A stretch of 64,000 nt of DNA from contig NZ_KI273072.1 of the NCBI RefSeq assembly GCF_000469545.1, positions 1 through 64,000 on the forward strand. Direction: 5' to 3'. Below the pieces are notes generated by a model, which did no database searches, was not told where the DNA came from, and saw nothing but the letters and a program-made list of their open reading frames with translations. The DNA comes from Mitsuokella sp. oral taxon 131 str. W9106 (GTDB taxonomy: Bacteria > Bacillota > Negativicutes > Selenomonadales > Selenomonadaceae). A program made the position numbers and the translations under genes. Numbering within the stretch: the stretch's first letter is position 1; each line of letters opens with the position of its first letter. Below are positions 45,345 through 54,097 of this stretch, piece by piece.

Positions 45345-46733
45345 ATGGGGTCGAATTGGATGGATTTGGCGCAAGGCGCGGAAAAGAAGGGGCGGTTCGG
45401 CCTTGCCGAGCTGCTGTTTCAGCGCGCGGAGGCCTCGGCGGACGATGCGGCCTACCGCGCCTTTGATGCGGCGCAGCGCGCGGGGGCATCGGCTATCCTC
45501 GCAGCCATCTACAGCGAATGTGCGTCGTGCATGGACGGCTCGAACCTCGTTTTCCTCCTGCGGCGCACGGCGATGCTTGCCGCGCTCTTGGAGCAGAATT
45601 TTGACTCTCGTGCAGGCGCGGCCGTTGACGCGGTTTCAGCTGCGCTGTACGAGGAGCTCCAACGCACGGAGCGCCTCGTATTTTGCCTCGCCTTTCAGCA
45701 GGGCTGGTCGCTCTTAGCGGACGAGACGGCGCAGTTTCCAGACGACGAGCAGGTGCATATCCGCGCCCTCTGCAGGTGCGCCATGGGCGCGGTGCGGGGC
45801 ATCGCGGAGCCGCCGCTCGTGAGCGTGCTGATCCCCGCCTACAACCTTCCCGATCTATTCGCGCGGACAATGCGAAGCGCGGCGATCCAAGACTGGCCGA
45901 ATCTTGAGATCCTCGTCGCGGACAACAGTACGAACGAGGAGACGGCGGCGGAGATGGAGCGCTACGCGGACGACCCGCGCGTGCGCTACATCCGCAACCG
46001 CACGGCAAGGACGAAGGCGGAGAACTTCGCCGTATTCGAGCATGAGGCGCGCGGCGAATACCTCCAATGGCTTATGCAGGACGACATCCTGCTGCCACAG
46101 AAGATCACCTGCATGGCGCGGGCGCTCATGGATAATCCGCAGATTACGCTCGTCGGCTCGCAGCGTGCCTTCATCGACGCACGCGGAATCCGATGGCCCG
46201 AGGAGCGGATGCAGAAGGTTCGCCCCGACTTCGGCATCACGGACGCGTACGCGAGCTACGACGGGCACACCATCGTCCGTGCCATGCTTACGCGCCTGCA
46301 GAACCTTATCGGCGAGCCGCCTTCTGTGCTGTTCCGAAGACGCGATCTGATCCACCACTACTGGCGTGCGGAGTCGCGCGGGTATCGCGTGATCTCCGAT
46401 GTCGTCATGTGGATGGAGCTGCTTGAAAAGGGAAACCTGCTCATGTTCCGCGATGCGCTCTCTTGCTACCGTCGGCATGGAAAACAGGAAGGACAACGAA
46501 GCGATATACTGATCGAGAGCCGTCTCGAATGGTGTCGCTTGCTCGACGCGTATCGCGCGCGTGAGAACTTCTTTGAGGCAGCCGAGGTGCAGAGCGCATA
46601 CAGGAAACTCATGGCAGATTATGAAAGTGGCATGAAAAAAGTCAGCCAAAGGATCGGCGGCCCGCTCAGCGCGGCGTACGAAAAGCGAATGAGCGAAATA
46701 CGGCAAATACTTGCTGTTCTGGAATCAAAATGA
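45345..46733 (+). CDS. GT2 glycosyltransferase with an N-terminal helical domain
   Basis: 462 residues. Residues 1-150 are helical and of TPR-like character. The GT2 domain begins near 160 (PLVSVLIPAYNLPDLFARTM), with ILVADNSTNEETA, a QWLMQDDILLPQKI metal motif and a C-terminal LSCYRRHGKQE. The metal motif and following residues match those of the genes at 48166 and 49805, so these three form one subfamily. Ribosome site GAGGGAGGAA before ATG 45345. Confidence 0.82.
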   Translation: MGSNWMDLAQGAEKKGRFGLAELLFQRAEASADDAAYRAFDAAQRAGASAILAAIYSECASCMDGSNLVFLLRRTAMLAALLEQNFDSRAGAAVDAVSAALYEELQRTERLVFCLAFQQGWSLLADETAQFPDDEQVHIRALCRCAMGAVRGIAEPPLVSVLIPAYNLPDLFARTMRSAAIQDWPNLEILVADNSTNEETAAEMERYADDPRVRYIRNRTARTKAENFAVFEHEARGEYLQWLMQDDILLPQKITCMARALMDNPQITLVGSQRAFIDARGIRWPEERMQKVRPDFGITDAYASYDGHTIVRAMLTRLQNLIGEPPSVLFRRRDLIHHYWRAESRGYRVISDVVMWMELLEKGNLLMFRDALSCYRRHGKQEGQRSDILIESRLEWCRLLDAYRARENFFEAAEVQSAYRKLMADYESGMKKVSQRIGGPLSAAYEKRMSEIRQILAVLESK

Positions 46734-46753
46734 ATGGAAAAGAGGAAACGATT

Positions 46754-48136
46754 ATGATCAGCATGATTCTTGCTGTACATAATAATTTGTCGTATACGCA
46801 GCATTGCGTGGCCGTGCTGCAGGATAATTTCGCGCCCGATGAATACGAGCTCATCGTCGTCGATGACGGCTCTGCGGACGGTACGGCAGAATGGCTCAAG
46901 GGAAATGGCGTGCAGTTCCTTCGGCATGAAGAGGCGAGAGGGATCGCTGCCGCGCGCAATCTCGGTGCATCGGCGGCAAAGGGCGACGCGTTTCTCTTCT
47001 TGGAAGCGGACGTGTGGCTCACGCATGCAGCGCTTGAGGAAATGGTTGCCTGTGTGAACCGTGATGCGCGCGTCGGCATAGTAGGCTGCCTGTCGAACTG
47101 CGATGAATACGGCTGCGGCTTGTTCCAGGATGCAGCAGATTATGAAGGCTATGAGGGATATAAGGCCTTTGCGCAGAGGGTGGCAAATGATGCGCGACAA
47201 AGCGCCAAGCGGGATTGTCCCGCCATATTTGCAACTGCTTTTGCCATGCTCATCACGAGACCGGCATGGTTTGCTCTTGGCGGATTTGACGAAAGCGCGT
47301 GCGGCAAGTCGGTGGGAGCAGACGTCGATTTCTCACTCCGTGCTTGGCAGGCAGGCTATCGCGTGGTACGTGCAAAGGGAGCTTATGTGCACCGTATACG
47401 TCCCGTATGGAATGGGACTGCAGAAGGGCTCGAGCAGGAAACGATGTGCGGAAGGATGTGGTTCAAGCAAAAGTGGGGCTTTGAAATCAACTATTCGTGC
47501 AACGTCCGCACGGAGCTTTTGCAGTTTGTCCAGCCAAAGCAGGCGAGTCCTTCCGTGCTTGAAGTCGGCTGCGCCTGCGGCGGCAATTTCATGCTGCTTC
47601 GCGAAAAATTCCCGGATATCACGTGCTGCGGCATTGAACTCGATGACCGGTCTGCTGCGGTCGCGAATTGTTTTGGGCAGATCTTCAATATGGACGTCGA
47701 GACGCTCGATATGCCGGCGTGGGAAAATCAGTTTGATGCGGTCATTCTGGGCGATGTCCTTGAACACCTGTATGATCCGTGGCAGACGGTGCGCCACATG
47801 TACCGTGTGACGCGTCCTGGCGGGCGCATCATCGTGAGTGTTCCGAACATCACACATATCTCGATTTTCGATATGATGTTAAGCGGTCAGTGGAAATATG
47901 CGGCTGCGGGTATCCTCGATCATACGCATCTTCGGTTCTTTACGCAAGCGACGGCAAAAGAAATGGTCGAATCCGCTGGCTACCGTGTCGTGACGCTCGC
48001 GTCCGTCTCGGTTATCGAAGGAGAGGAACAAGAGCGGCTCAAGGAAATACTGCGGCCGCTTCTTCGGGCGGATGCCCCTTCGTATCAGCTCGACGCGTAC
48101 CAGTGGGTCATCGTCGGCGAGAAGGCAGAGGCATAA
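46754..48136 (+). CDS. GT2 glycosyltransferase fused to a methyltransferase
   Basis: 460 residues from ATG 46754 (site GAGGAAA); ATG 46730 overlapping the previous stop is an alternative. Residues 1-245 are GT2: MISMILAVHNNLSYTQHCVA, IVVDDGSADGTAEWL and a GGFDESACGKSVGADVDFSL acceptor motif. Residues about 265-455 are a SAM-dependent methyltransferase of the UbiG type (VLEVGCACGG, ILGDVLEHLYDPW, TRPGGRIIVSVPN). It could add a sugar and methylate it. O-methylated sugars are known in flagellin glycans, which fits the context. Confidence 0.85.
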   Translation: MISMILAVHNNLSYTQHCVAVLQDNFAPDEYELIVVDDGSADGTAEWLKGNGVQFLRHEEARGIAAARNLGASAAKGDAFLFLEADVWLTHAALEEMVACVNRDARVGIVGCLSNCDEYGCGLFQDAADYEGYEGYKAFAQRVANDARQSAKRDCPAIFATAFAMLITRPAWFALGGFDESACGKSVGADVDFSLRAWQAGYRVVRAKGAYVHRIRPVWNGTAEGLEQETMCGRMWFKQKWGFEINYSCNVRTELLQFVQPKQASPSVLEVGCACGGNFMLLREKFPDITCCGIELDDRSAAVANCFGQIFNMDVETLDMPAWENQFDAVILGDVLEHLYDPWQTVRHMYRVTRPGGRIIVSVPNITHISIFDMMLSGQWKYAAAGILDHTHLRFFTQATAKEMVESAGYRVVTLASVSVIEGEEQERLKEILRPLLRADAPSYQLDAYQWVIVGEKAEA

Positions 48137-48165
48137 GGCCTTGCACGCGTGAGAGGAGGTGCTGC

Positions 48166-49770
48166 ATGGAAGCGAATCGAATCGCGATTTTTGCGCAGTG
48201 CGGAGCGGACGGCACGTCCAGGATGCGCGAATACGTTTCTGCGCTTCGCGTGCCCGAGGGCTGCGAGGTGGACTTCGAGGAGGTTCCGTTTACGGAGCAT
48301 ATCGCAGCAGCGTATCAAAATGCCATGAAGGCATCTTCGGCGAAGTATAAGATTTACCTGACCGAAGGAAGCGTGCTGCTCCATGAAGACATTCTCGCCG
48401 ACATGCTCGCGGTATTCCGGTCTGACGATTCCATAGGTCTCATGGGGATCCTCGGCGTGAAGCAGCTTTCGGCGAGTGCCCTCTTTGCGCGCTCTTTCCC
48501 GATTGAGGGCGGACGCGTGCTCTTTTGGGACGGCACGCATTTCGATGGCGTCCCGCCGGCGGCAGATGTGACGGACGTGATGGCGATCAGCCGCGAATGC
48601 ATTGCGACACAGTACGACGTGGCGTGGCGCGCCGATCTCTTTGCGAAGGATTGCTTTTGGGCGGAGGCGCAGTGTGCAGAGTTTCGCCGCAGGGGCTATC
48701 GGACGGTAATCCCTCGTCAGGAAGAGGAATGGCTGCTTGCGGCGGGAAAGTCGCCGGACGCTGACGAACCGAGCCGCAGGACATTCCTCGATGCGTATTC
48801 GGCGGGGCTTTATCCGCTCGTTTCGATCATCATTCCGACATTCGAGCGCCCGCATTACTTCCGTCTCGCACTCGAAAGCGTGCTTGCACAGACGTATCGG
48901 AATCTCGATATTTTCATCACGGACAATTCGCATGACGAGAAAACGGCAAATATGATGGCGCGCGACTTTGCAGGCGATCCGCGTATCCATTATGAACATC
49001 ATGCGGACTTTGACGCGGCCGGAAATTGGATGCGCGCAATGTCTTATGACAATCCGAATGCCGCCTACGTCAACTGGCTTATGGATGACGATCTCTTCCT
49101 GCCGCAGAAGATTGAATGCATGATCGAGTATTTCCTGCAAAACCCGGATGTCAGTCTCGTGACGTCGTATCGTCAGCGCATTGATGGCGAAGGGAAGCTC
49201 CTCGTGGATTCTCCAGACACGGAACCGTTCGTTTTCTCGACGCAGAAGCTGGACGGCAAAATGGTCGGACGCGAGATGCTTCGCCGCTGCACGAATTTCA
49301 TTGGCGAGCCGACGACAGCCCTCATAAAGAAAGCGTGCATGAACGGCACGCGTCTTGGCTGGACGGGGCGGGAAGGGAAGTATCTCATCTCGGATTTTCC
49401 GACATGGCTCAATCAGATGGAACACGGGAATCTCGTTTACATACGAGAGGCGCTCAGTCAGTTCCGATATCATGACGGCAACGATTCAGCGCGTCCGCAA
49501 ACGCTTCTTTGCGGTTCGATCTGCTGGGCCATGATGATCCAGGAGGCCATTGGACGCGGTGTTTTTTTGGCCGATGAGACGGTTCGGCGTGAGGCCATTG
49601 TAAAATGGCTTTACGACGCTTCGTTTACGATGAAACTCATGACGCCGTATCCGCAGGTATGGGCAATGGAAATATGCAAGGACTATTACACCGTTTTTTC
49701 CGCGATGGCGGATGCGCTGGGCCATGGCTTGCAGCCGCATTTTGAAATGGACACGCGCGTAGATCTATGA
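48166..49770 (+). CDS. GT2 glycosyltransferase with an N-terminal Rossmann-like domain (copy A)
   Basis: 534 residues from ATG 48166 (GAGAGGAGGTG). Residues 1-205 form a second domain (ANRIAIFAQCGADGTSRMRE, KYKIYLTEGSVLLHEDIL) of a kind seen in some glycan enzymes. The GT2 domain starts near 217: PLVSIIIPTFERPHYFRLAL, NLDIFITDNSHDEKTA and MDDDLFLPQKIECM. It is a tandem duplicate of the next gene. The frame is open well to the left, but only this ATG has a ribosome site. Confidence 0.82.
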   Translation: MEANRIAIFAQCGADGTSRMREYVSALRVPEGCEVDFEEVPFTEHIAAAYQNAMKASSAKYKIYLTEGSVLLHEDILADMLAVFRSDDSIGLMGILGVKQLSASALFARSFPIEGGRVLFWDGTHFDGVPPAADVTDVMAISRECIATQYDVAWRADLFAKDCFWAEAQCAEFRRRGYRTVIPRQEEEWLLAAGKSPDADEPSRRTFLDAYSAGLYPLVSIIIPTFERPHYFRLALESVLAQTYRNLDIFITDNSHDEKTANMMARDFAGDPRIHYEHHADFDAAGNWMRAMSYDNPNAAYVNWLMDDDLFLPQKIECMIEYFLQNPDVSLVTSYRQRIDGEGKLLVDSPDTEPFVFSTQKLDGKMVGREMLRRCTNFIGEPTTALIKKACMNGTRLGWTGREGKYLISDFPTWLNQMEHGNLVYIREALSQFRYHDGNDSARPQTLLCGSICWAMMIQEAIGRGVFLADETVRREAIVKWLYDASFTMKLMTPYPQVWAMEICKDYYTVFSAMADALGHGLQPHFEMDTRVDL

Positions 49771-49804
49771 GGCTCGCAGGGATTTGAAGAAGGGGGGGCT
49801 TGTC

Positions 49805-51421
49805 GTGCAGGAACATCGGATTGCCATTTTCGCGCGCTGCGGCATGGACGGCACAGCCGCTATGCATTCATATATTGGGGCGCTCACCGTGCCGAAGGGA
49901 TACGAGACGGAGTTCATCGAACTTCCGCAGGGGGGGAATGTCGCCGCCGCATACCAGCATGCCATGGAGGCGAGTGACGCAAGGTATAAGATCTACTTGG
50001 ATGAAGGAAACATCATCCTAAAAGAGGATTTGCTCGTGACCCTGCTGCATATTTTCGGGACGGACGAGACGATTGGGCTCATCGGCCTCGTCGGCACGGA
50101 GCAGCTTGCGGCAAATGGGATCTTTGCCCAATCGCCGCACGTCGTCGGAAAGCTGCTCTATCCGAACGGACAGCGCTTTGACGGCGATGAACAGGAAAAC
50201 GATCTCGCGGATGTGATGACGGTCACGGGCAATCTTATCGCGACGCAGTACGATGTGCCATGGCGCTCCGATCTCTTCCCAATCGATTCCTTTTGGGCGG
50301 AGTCGCAGTGTGCCGAATTTCGGCGCAGGGGCTATCGATGCGTCGTTCCGCAGCAGGAAAAGGAATGGCTGCTCACGGGCGATAAACGGGCGCCGATCCA
50401 TGAAGCGAGCCGCCAGGCTTTCCTCGATACGTATTCGGCAGAACTCTTCCCGCTCGTCTCGATCATCATTCCGACGTACGAACGCCTGCATTTTTTCCGC
50501 CTCGCGCTCGAAAGCGTGCTCGCACAGACGTATCGTAATCTCGACATCTTTGTCACGGACAACTCGCATAATACCGAGACGGCGGATATGATGGCACGCG
50601 ATTTTGCAGACGACTCACGCATCCATTACGAGCATCATCCGGAATTCGATGCGGCGGGCAACTGGGCGCGCGCGATGGCGTACGATCACCCGAATGCCGT
50701 CTACGTCAACTGGCTCATGGACGACGATCTCTTCCTGCCGCAGAAGATCGAGAAGATGGTCGGCTGCTTCTTTGCAAACCCCGATCTCAGCATCGTGACC
50801 TCGTACCGCCTCGCAATCGATGCCGAGGGGAATCCGCTCCCCGATACGCCGCTCAACGCATCCCCGTTCACGCACACGACGAAGCTCAGCGGCGCATCGG
50901 CGGGACGCACGATGCTCATGGAACAGGTCAATTTCATCGGCGAGCCGACAACGGCACTCGTGCGCAAGGACTTTTTGCTCGACGGCCATCGGCTCGGTTG
51001 GACGGGGCGCGAAGGCAAGTATTTAATCTCGGATTTTCCGACGTGGCTGCGGTTGCTTGCGGCGGGCAATCTGCTCTACCTCGTCGAACCACTGAGCTGC
51101 TTTCGCCACCATGCGGGGCAGGATCAGCTGTCGAGCGAGCGCATGATCGCAGGTCGCATCTGCTGGGCACTTTCCATCGCGCACGCCATCGAGACGGGCG
51201 CGTTTTTGGAAGACGACGGCGCACGGCGCACGGCGATCCTGCAGTGGATCCACGGCTGCACGGTGGACGTTGGCTCCTATAAAGACAAGGAGGACGTGTG
51301 GGGGAGCGAGTCGTGCCGAGATCTCATCGGCGTGCTGCAGGACATGGCGGCGGCACTTTCGGGCGGGCATAGTCCCGCATTCTCTTTCGTGGCGCGACTC
51401 GGGGGGGAAAAAATGGCATGA
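49805..51421 (+). CDS. GT2 glycosyltransferase with an N-terminal Rossmann-like domain (copy B)
   Basis: 538 residues. GTG 49805 is chosen because it aligns with the start of copy A (QEHRIAIFARCG against EANRIAIFAQCG) and follows a purine-rich site whose core is a run of seven G (49792-49798); TTG 49784 is open upstream. The same order of domains as copy A: PLVSIIIPTYERLHFFRLAL near 217 and MDDDLFLPQKIEKM. The gene ends in G7A6 (51401-51413), overlapping the next start. The pair probably add two similar sugars or act on different acceptors. Confidence 0.82.
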   Translation: MQEHRIAIFARCGMDGTAAMHSYIGALTVPKGYETEFIELPQGGNVAAAYQHAMEASDARYKIYLDEGNIILKEDLLVTLLHIFGTDETIGLIGLVGTEQLAANGIFAQSPHVVGKLLYPNGQRFDGDEQENDLADVMTVTGNLIATQYDVPWRSDLFPIDSFWAESQCAEFRRRGYRCVVPQQEKEWLLTGDKRAPIHEASRQAFLDTYSAELFPLVSIIIPTYERLHFFRLALESVLAQTYRNLDIFVTDNSHNTETADMMARDFADDSRIHYEHHPEFDAAGNWARAMAYDHPNAVYVNWLMDDDLFLPQKIEKMVGCFFANPDLSIVTSYRLAIDAEGNPLPDTPLNASPFTHTTKLSGASAGRTMLMEQVNFIGEPTTALVRKDFLLDGHRLGWTGREGKYLISDFPTWLRLLAAGNLLYLVEPLSCFRHHAGQDQLSSERMIAGRICWALSIAHAIETGAFLEDDGARRTAILQWIHGCTVDVGSYKDKEDVWGSESCRDLIGVLQDMAAALSGGHSPAFSFVARLGGEKMA

Positions 51422-52056
51422 AACACTTGATTATCGTGGGCGTTGGCGGCTTCTCACGGGAAGTGTTCTGGCACGCGAAGGAATCCATCGGGTATGGAAC
51501 CGAATGGGATCTCAAGGGCTTCCTGGATGGCGATGTGAAGCTGGATGCGCAGGCGTATGAAAAACTCTCCGCACCGCTTTTAGGGGATGTCGATACCTAT
51601 GGGATGGAATCCGATGATTGTTTTATCTGTGCCATTGGCAGTCCGAGCGTAAAAGAAAAACTCGTCCGAAAGATTTTGCAGCGTGGCGGCGAATTTATAA
51701 ACGTGATACATCGTACCGCGATCGTCCATCCGACGGTGCAGATGGGACGGGGGAATATTTTATGTCCGCTCGTGCATATCTTGGATCATGCAAAAGTGGG
51801 CAGCTTTGTGACCTTCAATGGGCGTTCCGGCATGGGGCATGATGCGGAAGTCGGGGATTACAGCAGCCTGATGTCGGGCATCGACATCACCGGATACGTA
51901 CGTGTCGGAAAGCGGACGTTCTGGGGGAGTGGTTCCAAAGCCGTTCCGCATAGCCGCATTGATGATGATGCAGTCATAGGCGTTGCGAGCGTCGTGTTCA
52001 AGCATGTCAAGGCGGGGACGAAGGTATTCGGCATCCCTGCGATGCCAATTGAATGA
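51418..52056 (+). CDS. Sugar acyltransferase, NeuD/PglD/VioB type
   Basis: 212 residues. Residues 1-80 are a Rossmann-like PglD_N unit (HLIIVGVGGFSREVFWHAK); residues 85-205 form the left-handed beta-helix with hexapeptides and the final AVIGVASVVFKHVKAGTKVF and GIPAMPIE. The family N- or O-acylates sugars with acyl-CoA or acyl-ACP. It lies directly before an ACP and a KAS III gene, so an ACP-borne acyl group is a sensible donor, as with VioB-like enzymes in Pseudomonas flagellin glycosylation. Sugar target unknown. Codon use looks less GC-rich than in the GT genes. Confidence 0.85.
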   Translation: MKHLIIVGVGGFSREVFWHAKESIGYGTEWDLKGFLDGDVKLDAQAYEKLSAPLLGDVDTYGMESDDCFICAIGSPSVKEKLVRKILQRGGEFINVIHRTAIVHPTVQMGRGNILCPLVHILDHAKVGSFVTFNGRSGMGHDAEVGDYSSLMSGIDITGYVRVGKRTFWGSGSKAVPHSRIDDDAVIGVASVVFKHVKAGTKVFGIPAMPIE

Positions 52057-52067
52057 GGAGGATTTTT

Positions 52068-52292
52068 ATGAACGAGCAGGATTTTTTGGATGATTTGACG
52101 GATTTGATGGACACAGAGGATAACATCACGATGGAAACGCGTCTTTCCGATGTGGAGGAGTGGGATTCGCTCAGTCATGTCGCCTTTATGGCACTTGCCG
52201 CGACGAAAGCAAGCGGGAAGATTGCGCCGACGGATGTGAAGGGCGCGCAGACCGTGCGCGATCTCTACCAACTGCTTTACGGAGTAAAATGA
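52068..52292 (+). CDS. Acyl carrier protein (first)
   Basis: 74 residues from ATG 52068 (GAGGAGG); ATG 52053 is open upstream. Acidic, four-helix ACP pattern with the phosphopantetheine Ser34 in EEWDSLSHVAF. It is not the housekeeping AcpP, which reads LGADSLD around the Ser. It carries the acyl chain for the adjacent KAS III and SDR. Its stop overlaps the next start (ATGATG at 52289). Confidence 0.85.
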   Translation: MNEQDFLDDLTDLMDTEDNITMETRLSDVEEWDSLSHVAFMALAATKASGKIAPTDVKGAQTVRDLYQLLYGVK

Positions 52293-53320
52293 TGATTGGA
52301 CTTCTGGAAGATGTAGGCATCGAGGCGATGACGGCGACTGCGTCCCAAAATCGCGTGCCGGTGGAAGCGGTTCTGAAAGACTTGATGCCGCTGAAAAAGG
52401 CAAGACGTCTGGCACGTGGGACGGGGATTGATGCGCTGAGCCTTGCACCGCCTGACGTCTGCACGTCGGATTTATGCTTTGAGAGCGCGAGCAGACTGCT
52501 CGCGGAAATCGATCGAAACGAAATCGGCGCACTTGTATTTATCTCCCAGACGGCGGATTATCTGTCGCCTGCGACGAGCTACTGCCTGCAGGAACGGCTC
52601 GGCCTTACGCATGATATTTTGGCATTCGATGTCAATCTCGGTTGCTCGGGCTTTTGCTATGGTATTTTTTTGGCGGGGACGCTCCTGCCCGCACTCGGTG
52701 GGCGAAAGGTTCTTCTTCTCTGCGGGGATACGTCAAGCCGAAACGCATCTTCAGATGCGTCTGCCATGCGCTCGATTGCAGGGGATGCAGGGTCGGCCGC
52801 CATCGTCGCACCGCAGATCGGCAATGCGCTTTACTATCACATGGAGAGCTTTGGCGAAATGGCGGATTACCTTCTCATTGCGCGCGGCGGCAGCCGCGCG
52901 CCCCGCATCGCGGATGAGAACGGGCTTGCTCTGCACGAGGGGAACTACGTCGTCATGGATGGCATGGGGGTCATGAATTTCACGATTGACGAAGTGCCGC
53001 GAAATATCCATGCCCTACTGGATTTTGCAAGGGTGGACTGTGCCGTCCTCGACCGTGTATTGCTTCATCAAGCGAATGCGATGATTGTTCGGACGCTCGC
53101 CTCGAAGATCGGTGTGGCGGAAGATCGGGTGCCGTTTATGAGCAGCCAGATCGGCAATACGAGCTCGGCGTCCATCCCCGTATGCCTTGCGGAGATGGCG
53201 CGTACGGGGCAGTATGCAGGCGGCAAGTTCCTCCTTTCTGGCTTTGGGGTCGGCATGTCCATCGCGTCCTTGCTGATGGATTTTTCGCAGGTGCGGGTAT
53301 TGGGGACGTGTGACTTATGA
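52289..53320 (+). CDS. 3-oxoacyl-ACP synthase III family (KAS III, first)
   Basis: 343 residues. All three catalytic residues are visible: Cys119 in VNLGCSGFCYGIFLAG, His260 in LLHQANAMI and Asn290 in QIGNTSSAS. It should condense an acyl-CoA starter with malonyl-ACP, or transfer an acyl group as some KAS III-like enzymes do. The site GGAG and a TGATG overlap with the ACP gene suggest coupled translation. Together with the ACP, SDR and acyltransferase it resembles the acyl modules of Pseudomonas flagellin glycosylation islands. Confidence 0.87.
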   Translation: MMIGLLEDVGIEAMTATASQNRVPVEAVLKDLMPLKKARRLARGTGIDALSLAPPDVCTSDLCFESASRLLAEIDRNEIGALVFISQTADYLSPATSYCLQERLGLTHDILAFDVNLGCSGFCYGIFLAGTLLPALGGRKVLLLCGDTSSRNASSDASAMRSIAGDAGSAAIVAPQIGNALYYHMESFGEMADYLLIARGGSRAPRIADENGLALHEGNYVVMDGMGVMNFTIDEVPRNIHALLDFARVDCAVLDRVLLHQANAMIVRTLASKIGVAEDRVPFMSSQIGNTSSASIPVCLAEMARTGQYAGGKFLLSGFGVGMSIASLLMDFSQVRVLGTCDL

Positions 53321-54081
53321 GCGATTTGCAATTGGATTTCAGCGGGAAGCGATTCGTCGTGGTCGGTGCTTCCTCCGGGATTGGGCGGCAGATTGCACGA
53401 GAGCTCGCCGCAAGCGGTGCAGACGTTCTCGCCATTGCGCGAAACAAAGAACGGTTGGAGGCACTGGAGCAGGAATCGGAGCATATTCAAGCGGCATCGC
53501 TTGATGTGCTCACTGCGTCGACAGAGGACTGGGCGGAGTTGCTGTCAAGCGATGTGCAGGCACATGGAAAGTTTCATGGCGCGGTCTATACGGCAGGCAT
53601 ATCAGGCGCAACGCCACTGCGGCATTTTGATGAGGCATTTGCCCGTCGTATTATGGAAACAAGTTTTTGGGGCGCGATACGCGCGCTTCAGGTTATGACG
53701 AAAAAAAGGATTTCCCAGGAGGGTGCTGCGTTTCTCCTCTTTTCCTCCGTGGCAGGTCATACGGGAGAAAAAGGGCTTTTTGCCTATGCGGCTGCAAAGG
53801 CGGCCGTCATGGCAGGGGTGAAGTCGCTTGCACATGATTTAGCCAAAGATCGGAAACGGATCAATAGCATCAGTCCCGGCTATGTGCGAACCGGAATGAC
53901 AATCCAATCCGAGGAAGATATGGGGACGCCCGCAAATGTCGTGAGAGGGCATCTCTTCGGCATCGGCAAACCGCAGGATGTGGCGGGCATGGTGCTCTTT
54001 CTTTTGAGTGACCGCGCATCCTGGATTACGGGAGAGGACTTCATTGTCGATGGCGGTTATATGCGCGGGGCGTGGAATTGA
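53317..54081 (+). CDS. Short-chain dehydrogenase, 3-oxoacyl-ACP reductase-like
   Basis: 254 residues. NAD(P) site VVGASSGIGRQIA near 15-27, Ser in LFSSVAGHTG near 143, and Tyr157/Lys161 in YAAAKAAV. The closing segment SDRASWITGEDFIVDGGY is typical of FabG-like enzymes. It likely reduces the 3-oxoacyl-ACP made by the neighbouring KAS III to a 3-hydroxyacyl-ACP. A role as a sugar oxidoreductase cannot be excluded. It overlaps the KAS III stop (ATGA). Confidence 0.85.
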   Translation: MSDLQLDFSGKRFVVVGASSGIGRQIARELAASGADVLAIARNKERLEALEQESEHIQAASLDVLTASTEDWAELLSSDVQAHGKFHGAVYTAGISGATPLRHFDEAFARRIMETSFWGAIRALQVMTKKRISQEGAAFLLFSSVAGHTGEKGLFAYAAAKAAVMAGVKSLAHDLAKDRKRINSISPGYVRTGMTIQSEEDMGTPANVVRGHLFGIGKPQDVAGMVLFLLSDRASWITGEDFIVDGGYMRGAWN

Positions 54082-54097
54082 TAGAAAGGGTTGAGTT

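Noticed and set aside
47779-48165. Longer start for the glycosyltransferase at 48166
   Set aside because: The upstream part overlaps the methyltransferase gene in another frame; only ATG 48166 has a ribosome site and matches the paralogue's start.
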